From Sphingopyxis panaciterrulae (lineage in GTDB: Bacteria > Pseudomonadota > Alphaproteobacteria > Sphingomonadales > Sphingomonadaceae), in contig NZ_JACIJH010000003.1 of assembly GCF_014199295.1 (NCBI RefSeq), forward strand, positions 124,001 through 188,000: a DNA stretch of 64,000 nt, read 5' to 3'. Below are positions 51,435-60,917 of the stretch, piece after piece. Numbering within the stretch: the stretch's first letter is position 1; every line of letters starts with the position of its first letter. The notes beneath the pieces were generated by a model. The model was given only the letters and a program-made list of their open reading frames with translations. It ran no database searches and had not been told where the DNA came from. The position numbers were made by a program, and so were the translations under genes.

Positions 51435-51462
51435 GGGCCGCGCGACAATTGCCCCGCGGCCC
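51435..51462 (-). other. Hairpin in the queC leader
   Basis: Read on the minus strand, GGGCCGCG pairs with CGCGGCCC around a 12-nt loop and is followed by GTTTCTTTG. It lies about 64 bp before the queC start and could attenuate transcription. I did not find the preQ1 riboswitch consensus, so a metabolite role is unproven. Confidence 0.4.
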
Positions 51463-51565
51463 AGTTCGGCATGAAAGCCGTTTAGGGAGAAGAACACACA
51501 ATAGTGTGCCGTAGGTCGATCCTAATCACCGATGGTTAACGGCGCGTTACAGACGAGTGGCGGGC

Positions 51566-51991
51566 TCAGCCGCCGGTGCACGCTCCGACCCGGCGCGCCT
51601 CGATCGCCTGCGAAAAGGGTTTGCCCTCGGCGATGCCCTGGGTATCGATCTGGACCAGCCGGTTGGTTTCCGAACGGATCGTGGTGCGGCCATGCCCGGC
51701 ACCCGGACAGGTATAATGGACCGTCACCGAATTGGGCTTGTCCTCGATCACGAAGCGCGAGCAGCCGCTGCGCGGGTGCCGAATCTGGATCATCCGCCGC
51801 GCGTCGCCCAGGCACAAGCTGTGCAGCGCGTTCTGCGTTCCGCGCTCGGTGAGCTGCCAGCGCCCCTTTTCCAGCCTGTCGAGCATCGCAAGCGACGGCG
51901 CCTGTGCCGGGGCCGCGACAGCGGCCATCAGCACGAGCGTCGTACCAGTCAAAGCCCATCGAAACAAAGGAGTAAAGATCGCCATTTCCAT
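51566..51991 (-). CDS. DUF3617-like secreted protein
   Basis: A protein of about 141 residues with a signal peptide (IFTPLFRWALTGTTLVLMAAVAAPAQA). The mature part (LEKGRWQLTERG, SLCLGDARRMIQIRH, SRFVIEDKPNSVTVHYTC, RTTIRSETNRLVQID) resembles DUF3617 proteins, which are small secreted beta-rich proteins of unknown function. ATG 51991 follows GGGGAATGG; 51985 is equally possible. Confidence 0.72.
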   Translation of the reverse strand: MEMAIFTPLFRWALTGTTLVLMAAVAAPAQAPSLAMLDRLEKGRWQLTERGTQNALHSLCLGDARRMIQIRHPRSGCSRFVIEDKPNSVTVHYTCPGAGHGRTTIRSETNRLVQIDTQGIAEGKPFSQAIEARRVGACTGG

Positions 51992-52108
51992 CCATTCCCC
52001 GATCCACACGGGATTAGAGTGCGACCCTGTGCAGCGGCAGATAGCGATTCCCCCGGCCGATTTCAACCGCTTGGCGGCTCATCCCCGTTTCATCGCGAAA
52101 CGCACCGG

Positions 52109-53026
52109 TCAGTCGTGGCTGGCTATCTCGTCCAAGGGGATCGGAAACAGGCGCGAGCAGAAGGCGCAATCGACCTCGATCGTTCCGCTTTCGTCAGCCA
52201 TCTCGCGCCGTTCCACTTCGGGGAATTTAGAGAGCACGCCGGCAAAATAATCGAGGCTGCAGCGGCAGCCGCGCGACACGGCGAGGCCCGGCTCGATACG
52301 CACCTCCTCTTCCTCGTGAAACAGGCGCCAGGCCAGCGTTTCGAGCGAGGTCGCGGGATCGGTGAGTTCCTCCGGCTTGAGCGTTTCGGCGATGGTCCGC
52401 GCATGCGCCCATTCGGGATGATCGTGCCGGACGTGCAGCCGGTCGCGTCCGACCTCCCCTTCCGGCAGATGCTGAAGCAGCAGCCCGCCCGCGACGCACC
52501 CCGCCTCGGCATCGTGACGCGCCGCGAGCCGGATCAGGCTCGGGATCTGCTCCGATTGCCCGAAATAATGCTCGGCGGCATCGCCGATCGATGCGCCCTC
52601 GAGCGGCACGATGCCCTGATAGCGCTCGCCGCTTGCCGCCTGGTCGAAGGTGATCGCCAGGAATCCCTCGCCGAACAGGGCGAAGAGGGTCGGATCGGTC
52701 CCGACCTCGGCTAGGCGCTCGGCATCGAACCGCAGATAGCCGCGCAGTTCGCCGCCCCTGTAGTCGCAGACGAGCAGTTCGACCGGCCCGCCGCCGGTCT
52801 GCGCCTGCAGCGTCAACTGGCTTTCCGGGTCCTTGAGCGTCGAGCCGAGCAGCACGGTGAGCACCAGCGCCTCGGCAAGCAGCTTCTCTGCCGTCGGCGG
52901 ATAGCTATGCGCCGCCATGATGCTGTTCAGCACCGGCCCCAGCCGCACCAAACGTCCCCGCACATGCCGTTCGGCGATGGTGAACAGCAGGGGCTGGTCG
53001 AACCAGGTCTCGATCGTCTCGCTCAC
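52109..53026 (-). CDS. hslO: Redox-regulated chaperone Hsp33
   Basis: A 305-residue chaperone activated by oxidation. The C-terminal zinc site is visible as GCRCSLDY and CAFCSRLF (C-x-C and C-x2-C). The N-terminal domain has [22 protein letters not shown] and a [19 protein letters not shown] block. It starts at GTG 53026 after GGAGAAATT, overlapping the argF stop by GTGA. Confidence 0.94.
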   Translation of the reverse strand: MSETIETWFDQPLLFTIAERHVRGRLVRLGPVLNSIMAAHSYPPTAEKLLAEALVLTVLLGSTLKDPESQLTLQAQTGGGPVELLVCDYRGGELRGYLRFDAERLAEVGTDPTLFALFGEGFLAITFDQAASGERYQGIVPLEGASIGDAAEHYFGQSEQIPSLIRLAARHDAEAGCVAGGLLLQHLPEGEVGRDRLHVRHDHPEWAHARTIAETLKPEELTDPATSLETLAWRLFHEEEEVRIEPGLAVSRGCRCSLDYFAGVLSKFPEVERREMADESGTIEVDCAFCSRLFPIPLDEIASHD

Positions 53027-53946
53027 AATTTCTCCAGCGCCCAGAGCAGGATCGACTTCTGCGCATGAACGCGGTTCTCGGCCTCGTCCCAGACGCGCGA
53101 GCGCGGGCCGTCGATCACCGCGTCGACCACTTCCTCGCCGCGGTGCGCGGGCAGGCAATGAAGGAACAGCGCGTCGCCCTTCGCTTCGCCCATCAGCCGT
53201 TCGTCGATCTGGTAGGGCGCCATCGCCGCCAGCTTGTTGTGGGCATGGTCCTGCCCCATCGAGACCCAGGTGTCGGTGACGACGACATCGGCGTTCGCGG
53301 CCGCCGCGCGCGCGTCGCGCACGATGTCGATCCGCGCGCCCCTTGCGCGCGCCGCCTCGACGAACGTCGCGTCGGGTTCATAACCCTGCGGGACGCCGGC
53401 GCGAACGTTGAAGCCGAACAGGCCGGCCGCCTCGATCAGCGAGGCAAGGACATTGTTGCCGTCGCCGAGCCAGGCGAGTTCGAGTCCGGGCAACGCCTTG
53501 CCATGCTCGACGAGCGTCAGCAGGTCGGCAACGATCTGGCACGGATGCGACAGGTCGGTCAGGCCGTTGATGATCGAGACCGAGGCATGGGCGGCCATCT
53601 CCTCCACCTTGGCATGGTCGTCGGTGCGGATCATGATCGCATCGGCATAGCGCGACATGACGCGCGCGGTATCGGCGATCGTCTCGCCGCGGCCGAGCTG
53701 GGTCGTTCCGGCATCCATCACGATCGACGTGCCGCCGAGCTGACGGATCGCGATGTCGAACGAAGCGCGGGTGCGCGTCGACTGCTTTTCGAAGATCATC
53801 GCGAGTACATGCCCCGCGAGCGGCGCATCGGCGTCGGCCTTGCCCTTCGGCCAGCCCGCGCGCGCTGCCTTGCGATCGATCGCGTCGGCCAGCATCGCGG
53901 CGACGGCATCGCCGCCGGCGTCGGACAGGTTCAGGAAATGCCGCAT
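53023..53946 (-). CDS. argF: Ornithine carbamoyltransferase
   Basis: A 307-residue arginine-pathway enzyme. Carbamoyl-phosphate motif [18 protein letters not shown], and [11 protein letters not shown] with the catalytic Cys are present. Starts 31 bp after argD and overlaps hslO. ATG 53946 gives the standard N-terminus ([12 protein letters not shown]). Confidence 0.96.
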   Translation of the reverse strand: MRHFLNLSDAGGDAVAAMLADAIDRKAARAGWPKGKADADAPLAGHVLAMIFEKQSTRTRASFDIAIRQLGGTSIVMDAGTTQLGRGETIADTARVMSRYADAIMIRTDDHAKVEEMAAHASVSIINGLTDLSHPCQIVADLLTLVEHGKALPGLELAWLGDGNNVLASLIEAAGLFGFNVRAGVPQGYEPDATFVEAARARGARIDIVRDARAAAANADVVVTDTWVSMGQDHAHNKLAAMAPYQIDERLMGEAKGDALFLHCLPAHRGEEVVDAVIDGPRSRVWDEAENRVHAQKSILLWALEKL

Positions 53947-53977
53947 CAGCCCCTCCGTTCTACAGGAACGGAAAACA

Positions 53978-55165
53978 TCAGGACTCGGGCGGCGTATAGC
54001 TCGCCGCGCCCGCCGACAATTTCTCGATGCATTCGTCGATATGGCTCTGTTCGATATTGAGCGGCGGCAGGATGCGCACGACATTGTCGCCCGCGGCCAC
54101 CGTCAACAGCCCGTGATTGTCGCGCAGATGCGCGACGAACGCACGGCTTTCGCTCTTGAGCTTGATGCCGAGCATCAGCCCCATGCCGCGCACGCTGTCG
54201 AACAGATGGTCGTGGTTCGGGATCAGTTGTTCGAGCGCGCCGCGCAACCGGTCGCCGGTCGCCTTCACCTGATCGAGGAAGCCCTCTTCCAGGATCACGT
54301 CGAACACCGCCTGCCCCGCCGCCATCGCGAGCGGATTGCCACCATAGGTCGAACCATGGGTACCGAACACCATGCCGCGCGCCGCCTTTTCGGTCGCGAG
54401 GCACGCGCCGAGCGGGAAGCCGCCGCCGATCCCCTTCGCGCTCGCCATGATGTCGGGTGTCAGGCCATATTGCTCATGGGCATAGAGGGTGCCGGTGCGC
54501 GCGACGCCGCACTGGACTTCGTCGAAGATCAGCATCAGGTCGCGCTTGTCGCAGATATCGCGCAGCGCCTGCAGGAAGGGCTGCGACGCCGGACGGATAC
54601 CGCCCTCGCCCTGCACCGGCTCGACCAGGAAACCGGCGGTGTTGTCGTCGACCAGGTCGAGCGCGGCATTGATGTCGTCGAAGGGCGCATAGGCAAAGCC
54701 GGGCAGCAGCGGATCGAAGCCCTTGCGCAGCTTCTCCTGATTGGTCGCCGAAATCGTGCCGAGCGTGCGGCCGTGGAAGGCATTGTTGAAGGTAATCAGA
54801 ACATGCTTCTCGGCATTGCCCGCGCTGGAATGATAGGCGCGCGCGGTCTTGATCGCGCATTCGACCGCCTCGGCGCCCGAATTGGTGAAGAAGACCGTGT
54901 CGGCAAAGGTGTTCTCGACGAGCCGCGCCGCGAAGGCCTCGCCCTGCGGGCTGCCATAAAGGTTCGACACATGGATCAGCGTCGCCGCCTGCTCCTGGAT
55001 CGCCTTGGTCAGATGCGGATGGCCGTGGCCGAGCAGATTGACCGCGATGCCGCTCGCGAAATCCAGATAGCGCTTGCCGCGATCGCCGATCAGATACGCG
55101 CCCTCACCGCGAACCGGACGCACCCCGCACCGGGGATAGACGGGCATCAGCGGCGTGATCGACAT
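53978..55165 (-). CDS. argD: Acetylornithine aminotransferase
   Basis: A 395-residue PLP transaminase. [36 protein letters not shown] and the PLP lysine in [14 protein letters not shown] identify it. It may also act as succinyldiaminopimelate aminotransferase. ATG 55165 matches family length. First gene of the argD-argF-hslO operon. Confidence 0.95.
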   Translation of the reverse strand: MSITPLMPVYPRCGVRPVRGEGAYLIGDRGKRYLDFASGIAVNLLGHGHPHLTKAIQEQAATLIHVSNLYGSPQGEAFAARLVENTFADTVFFTNSGAEAVECAIKTARAYHSSAGNAEKHVLITFNNAFHGRTLGTISATNQEKLRKGFDPLLPGFAYAPFDDINAALDLVDDNTAGFLVEPVQGEGGIRPASQPFLQALRDICDKRDLMLIFDEVQCGVARTGTLYAHEQYGLTPDIMASAKGIGGGFPLGACLATEKAARGMVFGTHGSTYGGNPLAMAAGQAVFDVILEEGFLDQVKATGDRLRGALEQLIPNHDHLFDSVRGMGLMLGIKLKSESRAFVAHLRDNHGLLTVAAGDNVVRILPPLNIEQSHIDECIEKLSAGAASYTPPES

Positions 55166-55275
55166 GGCACAGCACCTTTCCAAGGAACCAAAGGAAAAAG
55201 GCGACCCCAAAGCGGGCCGCCCTTGTTCGGGCCGCTCCTATACTGCCGCGGCGAGAGCCGCGTCAACACAGGGGT

Positions 55276-56262
55276 CTAAAGCGATTTCGCGGCCTCCATC
55301 GCCAGCGCGACCGAGCGCTTGCGTGCGCCATGGTCGTACATCGACGAAGCGACGATCACCTCGTCGGCCCCGGTACGGGCAACGAAGGCCTTGAGGCCCG
55401 CGGCGACATCGTCGACGGTACCGACCGCCGAGCATTGCAGCACATGATCGAGGATCGCGCGCGCGTTGGGCGGCAGGCTGTCCTTGTAGCCGGCGACCGG
55501 CGGCTTCATCTTGCCCGGATTGCCGGTGCGCAGCGCGACGAACGCCTGCTGCTGCGACGAGGCGAGCCGTTCGGCCTCTTCGCGCGTGTCGGCGGCGAAG
55601 ACGTTGAACGCCGCGGCGGCATAGGGTTCGGAAAGCTGCTCCGACGGCTTGAACTGGCGGCGATAGATGTCGAGCGCCTCGTCGAGCGCGTCGGGCGCAA
55701 AATGACTGGCAAAGGCATAGGGCAGGCCCAGCGCCGCGGCGAGCTGCGCGCCGAACAGGCTCGATCCCAATATCCACAATGGCACATGGCTCCCCTCGCC
55801 CGGCACCGCGCGGATGCCGAGCCGCTCGTCGCCGGCAAGGAAGGCCTGCAATTCGACCACGTCCTGCGGGAACTGCCGCTCATCGCTCGCCAGCGTCCGG
55901 CGCAGCGCCTGCGCGACGCGCTGGTCCGATCCCGGCGCGCGCCCGAGCCCAAGGTCGATGCGCCCCGGAAACAGCGCCTCGAGCGTGCCGAACTGTTCGG
56001 CGATCACCATCGGCGCGTGGTTGGGCAGCATGATCCCGCCCGCGCCGATCCGCATCGTGGACGTCGCATGGCCGATATGCGCGAGCACGACCGCCGTCGC
56101 GGCGCTCGCGATTCCCGCCATGCCGTGATGTTCGGCCACCCAATAGCGATGATAGCCCAGCGCCTCGGCATGGCGCGCGAGGTCGGCCGCGTTGGCGAGC
56201 GATTGCGCGATCGTCCCGCTGTCGGTGACGGGGACGAGGTCGAGGAAGGAGAGTTTCAGCAT
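55276..56262 (-). CDS. LLM class flavin-dependent oxidoreductase
   Basis: A 328-residue luciferase-like monooxygenase family protein. [52 protein letters not shown] and [14 protein letters not shown] are typical of the MsnO8/luciferase-like group. Substrate unknown. ATG 56262 lacks a strong ribosome site but gives the conserved start. Confidence 0.88.
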   Translation of the reverse strand: MLKLSFLDLVPVTDSGTIAQSLANAADLARHAEALGYHRYWVAEHHGMAGIASAATAVVLAHIGHATSTMRIGAGGIMLPNHAPMVIAEQFGTLEALFPGRIDLGLGRAPGSDQRVAQALRRTLASDERQFPQDVVELQAFLAGDERLGIRAVPGEGSHVPLWILGSSLFGAQLAAALGLPYAFASHFAPDALDEALDIYRRQFKPSEQLSEPYAAAAFNVFAADTREEAERLASSQQQAFVALRTGNPGKMKPPVAGYKDSLPPNARAILDHVLQCSAVGTVDDVAAGLKAFVARTGADEVIVASSMYDHGARKRSVALAMEAAKSL

Positions 56263-56338
56263 GCGGGCCGATATGCGGTGGGGGTGCGCGAGGTTCAAGG
56301 CGCGAAAGCTCCTCCTCTTCAGAGGAGGGGTTTGCAAA

Positions 56339-56800
56339 CTATGCCCGCTCGTCCTTCGGCGAATCCATCAGCACATAGGTGGTGAGCGCATTGACCTGCG
56401 GCAGCACGCCCAGCACCTCGGTATGAAAATGCTTGTAGGCGGCAAGGTCGGCCGCCTCGACGCGCAGCAGATATTCGATCGAACCGGTGACATTGTGGCA
56501 CTCACGCACCTCGGGCGCTTCGGCCATTGCCGCCTCGAACCCGGACTGCGCGTCCTTGGTATGGCGCGACAGGCCGACTGCGACATAGGCGATGAAGCCG
56601 GTCCCGACCCGCGCCGGGTCGATCCGCGCCCGATAGCCCCGGATCACCCCGCTTCGCTCGAGTTCCTGCACCCGGCGCAGGCAGGCCGAGGGTGACAGGC
56701 CGACGCGCTCGGCCAGCTCGAGATTGGAGATTCGCCCCTCGCGCGACAGTTCGCGCAATATCTTGCGGCCAATGGCATCAGTTTCGTTCATAGATTGCAT
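56339..56800 (-). CDS. Lrp/AsnC family transcriptional regulator
   Basis: A 153-residue regulator with N-terminal helix-turn-helix ([37 protein letters not shown]) and RAM domain ([21 protein letters not shown]). ATG 56800 or 56791 may be the start; neither has a clear ribosome site. It diverges from a LysE-type exporter, its likely target, with an amino acid as likely effector. Confidence 0.92.
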   Translation of the reverse strand: MQSMNETDAIGRKILRELSREGRISNLELAERVGLSPSACLRRVQELERSGVIRGYRARIDPARVGTGFIAYVAVGLSRHTKDAQSGFEAAMAEAPEVRECHNVTGSIEYLLRVEAADLAAYKHFHTEVLGVLPQVNALTTYVLMDSPKDERA

Positions 56801-56864
56801 ATATTACCATCACGTCAGCCAACTTTGCAATCATTTGTCTCCCATATCGAATTATATTGCGCGC
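56801..56864. promoter_or_regulatory. Divergent promoter region of the AsnC/LysE pair
   Basis: The 64-bp AT-rich gap contains the related half-sites TTTGCAATCA and ATTATATTGC, spaced about 30 bp, as expected for a multimeric AsnC-type operator. Both promoters must lie here or run into the coding starts. Confidence 0.45.
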
Positions 56865-57455
56865 ATGGAACAGACCACCCTTGCGGCGCTTTCCGCCTTC
56901 GCGTTCGCCACCTCGATCACGCCGGGGCCGAACAATATGATGCTGATGGCGTCAGGCGCCAATTTCGGCCTGCGCCGCACCGTGCCGCATGCGCTCGGCG
57001 TCGGCATCGGCTTCACGCTGATGATCGTGCTCGTCGGCGTCGGGCTGATGGAATTGTTCGACCTCTTTCCCGCCCTGAACCTGATCCTGAAGGTCGTGAG
57101 CGTCGTCTATCTCCTGTGGCTGGCGTGGAAGATCGCCAACGCCGCGGCGCCCGAAACCGGGGGCGGCGCGCGGGGCAAGCCGATGAGCTTCGTCCAGGCG
57201 ATGCTGTTCCAATGGGTGAATCCCAAGGCCTGGTCGATGGCGTTGACCGCGATGGCGCTCTATGCCCCCGACCGCAATCTCGCCGCGGTCGCGCTGGTCG
57301 CCGCGGTGTTCGGCGTCATCAACCTGCCCTCGACCGGCCTGTGGGCGGTGATGGGACAGGCGCTGCGCGGCTGGCTGTCGAGCGCGGCGCGGCTTCGCGC
57401 CTTCAACTGGACGATGGCGGCGCTGCTTGTCGGATCGCTGGCGCTGCTGATCTGA
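56865..57455 (+). CDS. LysE/RhtB family amino acid exporter
   Basis: A 196-residue membrane protein with about six helices. The motif SITPGPNNMMLMASGANFGLR near residues 16-36 and QAMLFQWVNPKAW identify the family. Substrate is an amino acid of unknown type. Controlled presumably by the divergent Lrp/AsnC gene. Confidence 0.9.
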   Translation: MEQTTLAALSAFAFATSITPGPNNMMLMASGANFGLRRTVPHALGVGIGFTLMIVLVGVGLMELFDLFPALNLILKVVSVVYLLWLAWKIANAAAPETGGGARGKPMSFVQAMLFQWVNPKAWSMALTAMALYAPDRNLAAVALVAAVFGVINLPSTGLWAVMGQALRGWLSSAARLRAFNWTMAALLVGSLALLI

Positions 57456-57524
57456 TTGCAAGGGCCGGATGCGGTCCTTATGCACGGCGCTCTCTCCCCT
57501 CCGGCAACAAGAGAGTCCATATCC

Positions 57525-58544
57525 ATGAAGACCCGCCGCCTCGGCCGCAGCGCCATCACCGTCACCGATATCTGCATGGGCACGATGACCTTCGGCAGCC
57601 AGGCCGACGAGGCGACGGCGTTCCGCGTCCTCGACCGCTGCTTCGAGGCCGGAATCAATTTCTACGACACCGCCGAGGGCTATCCGGTGCCGCCCGACAT
57701 CCAATGGGTCGGCCGGACCGAGGAGATCGTCGGCCGCTGGATGAAGACGAAGCCGCGCGACGCGATCATCCTCGCGACCAAGGTGTCGGGGCCGAGCCAC
57801 GTCTGGTTCAAGTCGCCGTGCCGCGGCGGCACGACCGCGCTCGACCGCCACCATATCCGCGCCGCGGTCGAGGGCAGCCTGACGCGGCTGCAGATCGATT
57901 ATATCGACCTCTATCAGACCCACTGGCCCGATCCTGACGCGCCTTACGATGCGATGATGGAGGCGCTGGACGAACTGGTGTGCGAGGGCAAGGTCCGCAT
58001 TCTCGGTTGTTCGAACGAGACAAGCTGGGGTTTGATGAAGGCGCTCGGCGCATCCGAGCGGCTGGGGCTGGCGCGCTACGAGACGATCCAGAATAATTTC
58101 AGCCTCAACAACCGCCGTTTCGCGGACGAACTGGCGCAGGTATGCCGGCAGGAGGGCGTCAGCCTGATCCCCTATTCGCCGCTCGCCGGCGGAGTGCTGT
58201 CGGGCAAATATCAGGGCGGCGCCCGGCCCGAGGGTGCGCGCTTTTCGCGCTATCTGGCAATGGAGGGACAGCGGCAGGCGGCGATGGGGCGCCGTTTCGT
58301 CAACGACAAGTCGCTCGCCGCGACCGAGCGCTATCTGACGATTGCCGCCGAAGCGGGACTGCATCCGGTGACGATGGCGACCGCCTGGTCGAAACAGCAC
58401 GACTTCGTCGCCTCCACCATCGTCGGGGTCAGCGCCGACGACCAGCTCGATCCGATCCTCGATGCCATCGATCTCGAACTGACGGACGATGTGATGAAGG
58501 CACTGAACCAGGTGGGCAAGGATATCCTCTATCCGATGGGATGA
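57525..58544 (+). CDS. Aldo/keto reductase
   Basis: A 339-residue NADPH-dependent oxidoreductase. FYDTAEGYP holds the catalytic Asp and Tyr, ILATKVSG the Lys, and LYQTHWPDPD the His. The family's coenzyme loop is in the C-terminal third (STIVGVSADDQLD). It is of the Tas/YajO-like type; substrate unknown. Confidence 0.9.
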   Translation: MKTRRLGRSAITVTDICMGTMTFGSQADEATAFRVLDRCFEAGINFYDTAEGYPVPPDIQWVGRTEEIVGRWMKTKPRDAIILATKVSGPSHVWFKSPCRGGTTALDRHHIRAAVEGSLTRLQIDYIDLYQTHWPDPDAPYDAMMEALDELVCEGKVRILGCSNETSWGLMKALGASERLGLARYETIQNNFSLNNRRFADELAQVCRQEGVSLIPYSPLAGGVLSGKYQGGARPEGARFSRYLAMEGQRQAAMGRRFVNDKSLAATERYLTIAAEAGLHPVTMATAWSKQHDFVASTIVGVSADDQLDPILDAIDLELTDDVMKALNQVGKDILYPMG

Positions 58545-58545
58545 G

Positions 58546-59118
58546 CTAGCGGGACCGCTCCAGCGTCGGCCATTCGAGCACCAGCGCCTCGCCGACCCGG
58601 AGCGCCCGCCACGCCGCCGACAGCGCGTCGAATACTTCGAACACCCGCGGCGCGGCGGCGTCGAAGCGCGCCCGCTCGTCGGAACTCAGCGATCGGCGCA
58701 CCCGCCCGGCCTCGCCCAGCGCCGCCTGCTGCGCCGCGCTGTCGGGACGCAAGCGGCGGCGCCATTCGATGTCGAACAGGAAGGCAGCGAGTTCCGAGAG
58801 TTCGCCCTCGCGGCCCTGTGCCTTCACCAGCCTCTGCCCTTTGGCGGCCTGTTTGCGCACCGTTCGGCGATGGTCCTTCGCGTCCCTGACGCCTTCCGCC
58901 GCGTCGACGCGAAAGCCGCCGGCATCGCCACCCGCGGCGATCTGCCCGAACACGCCGGCCTTCAGCCCGAGTACGCCCTCAACAACGAAATGCACCAGAT
59001 CGTGCGGCAGATCGCGGTCGAAGCCCGGCGCAGGGTCCATGACCAGCGTCGGCGCATCGGCGCGCTCGACCCGCACGCTGTAGCGGCGCTCGCCCGACCG
59101 GATGAAATGCACCTTCAT
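58546..59118 (-). CDS. Uncharacterised protein
   Basis: A 190-residue soluble protein that I do not recognise. The N-terminal part (KVHFIRSGERRYSVRVERAD) is beta-rich, DLVHFVVEGVLGLKAGVFGQIAAGG follows, and the C-terminal half is helical and charged. ATG 59118 fits better than the frame limit at 59178. It lies 20 bp after the dienelactone hydrolase gene and may be co-transcribed. Confidence 0.7.
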   Translation of the reverse strand: MKVHFIRSGERRYSVRVERADAPTLVMDPAPGFDRDLPHDLVHFVVEGVLGLKAGVFGQIAAGGDAGGFRVDAAEGVRDAKDHRRTVRKQAAKGQRLVKAQGREGELSELAAFLFDIEWRRRLRPDSAAQQAALGEAGRVRRSLSSDERARFDAAAPRVFEVFDALSAAWRALRVGEALVLEWPTLERSR

Positions 59119-59138
59119 CGCATCGAAGGGCGGCAGCG

Positions 59139-60008
59139 TCAGAGCGCCGCCTTGAACAGCACGAGCATGCGTCCCCACGCCTTTTCGGCCGCCGCCTCGT
59201 TATAGGCGCGGCCGTCGGGCGGGCACCAGCCGTGGAGTGCCCCCTTGTAGACCTCGACCTCGTGCCATTCGGGGCGCGGATCGAGCACCGCCTTCAGCCG
59301 GGTCTTTTCCTCGGGGTTCTGCTGATCGTCATTGTCGGCGATCGCGAACAGGTAACCCGCTTTGGTCTCGGGGATCAGCAGGTGCGGGCTGTCGGGCTTG
59401 TCGGTCCCGACGCTCGCGCCATGGAAGCTCGCCGCCGCCTTGACCCGCTCGGGATTGAGCGCGGCGGTATAGATGACCATCGGGCCGCCCATGCAATAAC
59501 CGGCGGTGCCGACGCCCTTCGCGGTGTCGACTTCCTTCTGCGCGTCGAGGAAGGCGAGATGCGCCTTGGCGTCGGTCGTGACCGTCGCCCGGTCGAGCCG
59601 CTTCAGATAGCCGAACAGCGTGTCGCGCACGCCCGGGTCGTCGAAATCATGGCCAGCATAGACCACCGGCGATTTCGCCCAGCGATAGAAGGGATTGACG
59701 CACAGCACGGCATACCCCTCCCCCGCCAGCCGGTCGGCCATCTGGCGGAAGGCGGGGCGCAGGCCGCGAATGTCGGGCCACATCAACACGCCGGGATGCT
59801 TGCCCTCGCCGGGCGCGGTGAAATAGGCGTCGCAGGTACCGTCGGCCGTGGCGATCTCCACATCGCGTCCCTGCACGCCTTCCGCCGCGCAGGCCGAGGC
59901 GGGGAGCATCGACGCGATCGCCCCGGCCCCGACCAGCGCCCCGAATTCGCGGCGCCGCACCGGCAGGCCGGCGCGGTCGAGATCGGCTTCGGTAATATCG
60001 TCGCACAT
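59139..60008 (-). CDS. Exported dienelactone hydrolase family protein
   Basis: A 289-residue alpha/beta hydrolase. The N-terminus has a twin-arginine-like motif (VRRREFGALVGAGAIASML) ending ASACAAE, so export by Tat is likely. The nucleophile is Cys in GTAGYCMGGPM as in dienelactone hydrolases; the His is probably in KGALHGWCPPDG. ATG 60008 follows GGAGAG. Substrate unknown. Confidence 0.87.
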   Translation of the reverse strand: MCDDITEADLDRAGLPVRRREFGALVGAGAIASMLPASACAAEGVQGRDVEIATADGTCDAYFTAPGEGKHPGVLMWPDIRGLRPAFRQMADRLAGEGYAVLCVNPFYRWAKSPVVYAGHDFDDPGVRDTLFGYLKRLDRATVTTDAKAHLAFLDAQKEVDTAKGVGTAGYCMGGPMVIYTAALNPERVKAAASFHGASVGTDKPDSPHLLIPETKAGYLFAIADNDDQQNPEEKTRLKAVLDPRPEWHEVEVYKGALHGWCPPDGRAYNEAAAEKAWGRMLVLFKAAL

Positions 60009-60038
60009 TGCATCTCTCCTTCGCACTCGCTTTTCGAA

Positions 60039-60177
60039 AAGAGCGGAAAAGCGTGCAACTTCACTCGTGAATCCATGCGATCGCCGCCGGTTGTACAGCG
60101 GCGCTGCGGGCGAGCGAGCCATTTTTACGGCAACGCGAAAAAGCGCGGAAAACTGCGCAACTTCACACGCGATTTCC
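60039..60177. repeat. Imperfect direct repeat, about 36 bp, two copies
   Basis: Copies at 60039-60074 and 60141-60177 share AAG-N-GCGGAAAA-N4-GCAACTTCAC-N-CG-N-GA, 102 bp apart, in the region upstream of the dienelactone hydrolase. The first copy overlaps its probable promoter or leader. It may be a dispersed repeat or paired operator sites. Confidence 0.5.
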
Positions 60178-60257
60178 TATTTTCCCGATCATGCCGACGT
60201 CTGCGAAGTGCAGGCTAACCGACCGTGGCTTTGTAGGACAGCGGTTTTTCGCCGGGG

Positions 60258-60917
60258 TCAGGCAGCAACGTTAATCTCGTCGAAACCATGGGCCACATGA
60301 TGGACCCCGACCTCGCGCAGCAAGGCGCCGTGGGCGGCACGGTCGACGATGTGGCCGGCGCCGCAGAAGCCGATCACCGTCATCCCGGCAGCGAGCGCCG
60401 CGCGGGCGCCGGTCGGCGAATCCTCGATCGCGAGGCAGGCGGCCGGATCGACGCCCAGTCCCTCGGCGGCGGCGAGATAGATGTCGGGGTGCGGCTTGCC
60501 GCGTTCCCAGCCGTCGGCGCTGTAGACATGGTCTGCGAAATGATGCGCGAGACCGAAGCGATCCAGCGCCCAGCCGATATATTCGGCGCGGCTCGACGAG
60601 GCGATCGCGCGCCGCATCGTGCCGAGGCCGGCGAGAAAATCGGCGGCGCCCGGCACCGCGTCGAACCCATCCATGAAGCGCGCCCGTGCGCGTTCGCGGT
60701 GGCGCTCGCGGAAATCGGCGGGCAGCGGCCGCCCGAAGCGTGCCTCGATCCGCCGCTGCGTCTCCTGCCAATTATGGCCGTAATAGTCGCGCAGGCATTC
60801 GTCATAGCTGGCCGCCATGCCGATCGCGGTCAGGCTCTCGGCCAGCGACCGATTGGCGCGCACCTCGCTGTCGGCGATGACGCCGTCGAAATCGAAGATG
60901 ATCGCGGCGGGGGTCAC
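60258..60917 (-). CDS. HAD-IA family hydrolase (beta-phosphoglucomutase-like)
   Basis: A 219-residue phosphatase or phosphomutase. HAD motif I IFDFDGVIADSE has the nucleophile Asp, motif II is in IASSSRAEYI, and motif III/IV in GKPHPDIYL and LAIEDSPTGARAA. Overlaps the glmS stop by ATGA. Substrate unknown. Confidence 0.9.
   Translation of the reverse strand: MTPAAIIFDFDGVIADSEVRANRSLAESLTAIGMAASYDECLRDYYGHNWQETQRRIEARFGRPLPADFRERHRERARARFMDGFDAVPGAADFLAGLGTMRRAIASSSRAEYIGWALDRFGLAHHFADHVYSADGWERGKPHPDIYLAAAEGLGVDPAACLAIEDSPTGARAALAAGMTVIGFCGAGHIVDRAAHGALLREVGVHHVAHGFDEINVAA

Noticed and set aside
51372-51565. preQ1 riboswitch upstream of queC
   Set aside because: I searched the leader by eye for the short preQ1 pseudoknot consensus and its A-rich tail and did not find them.
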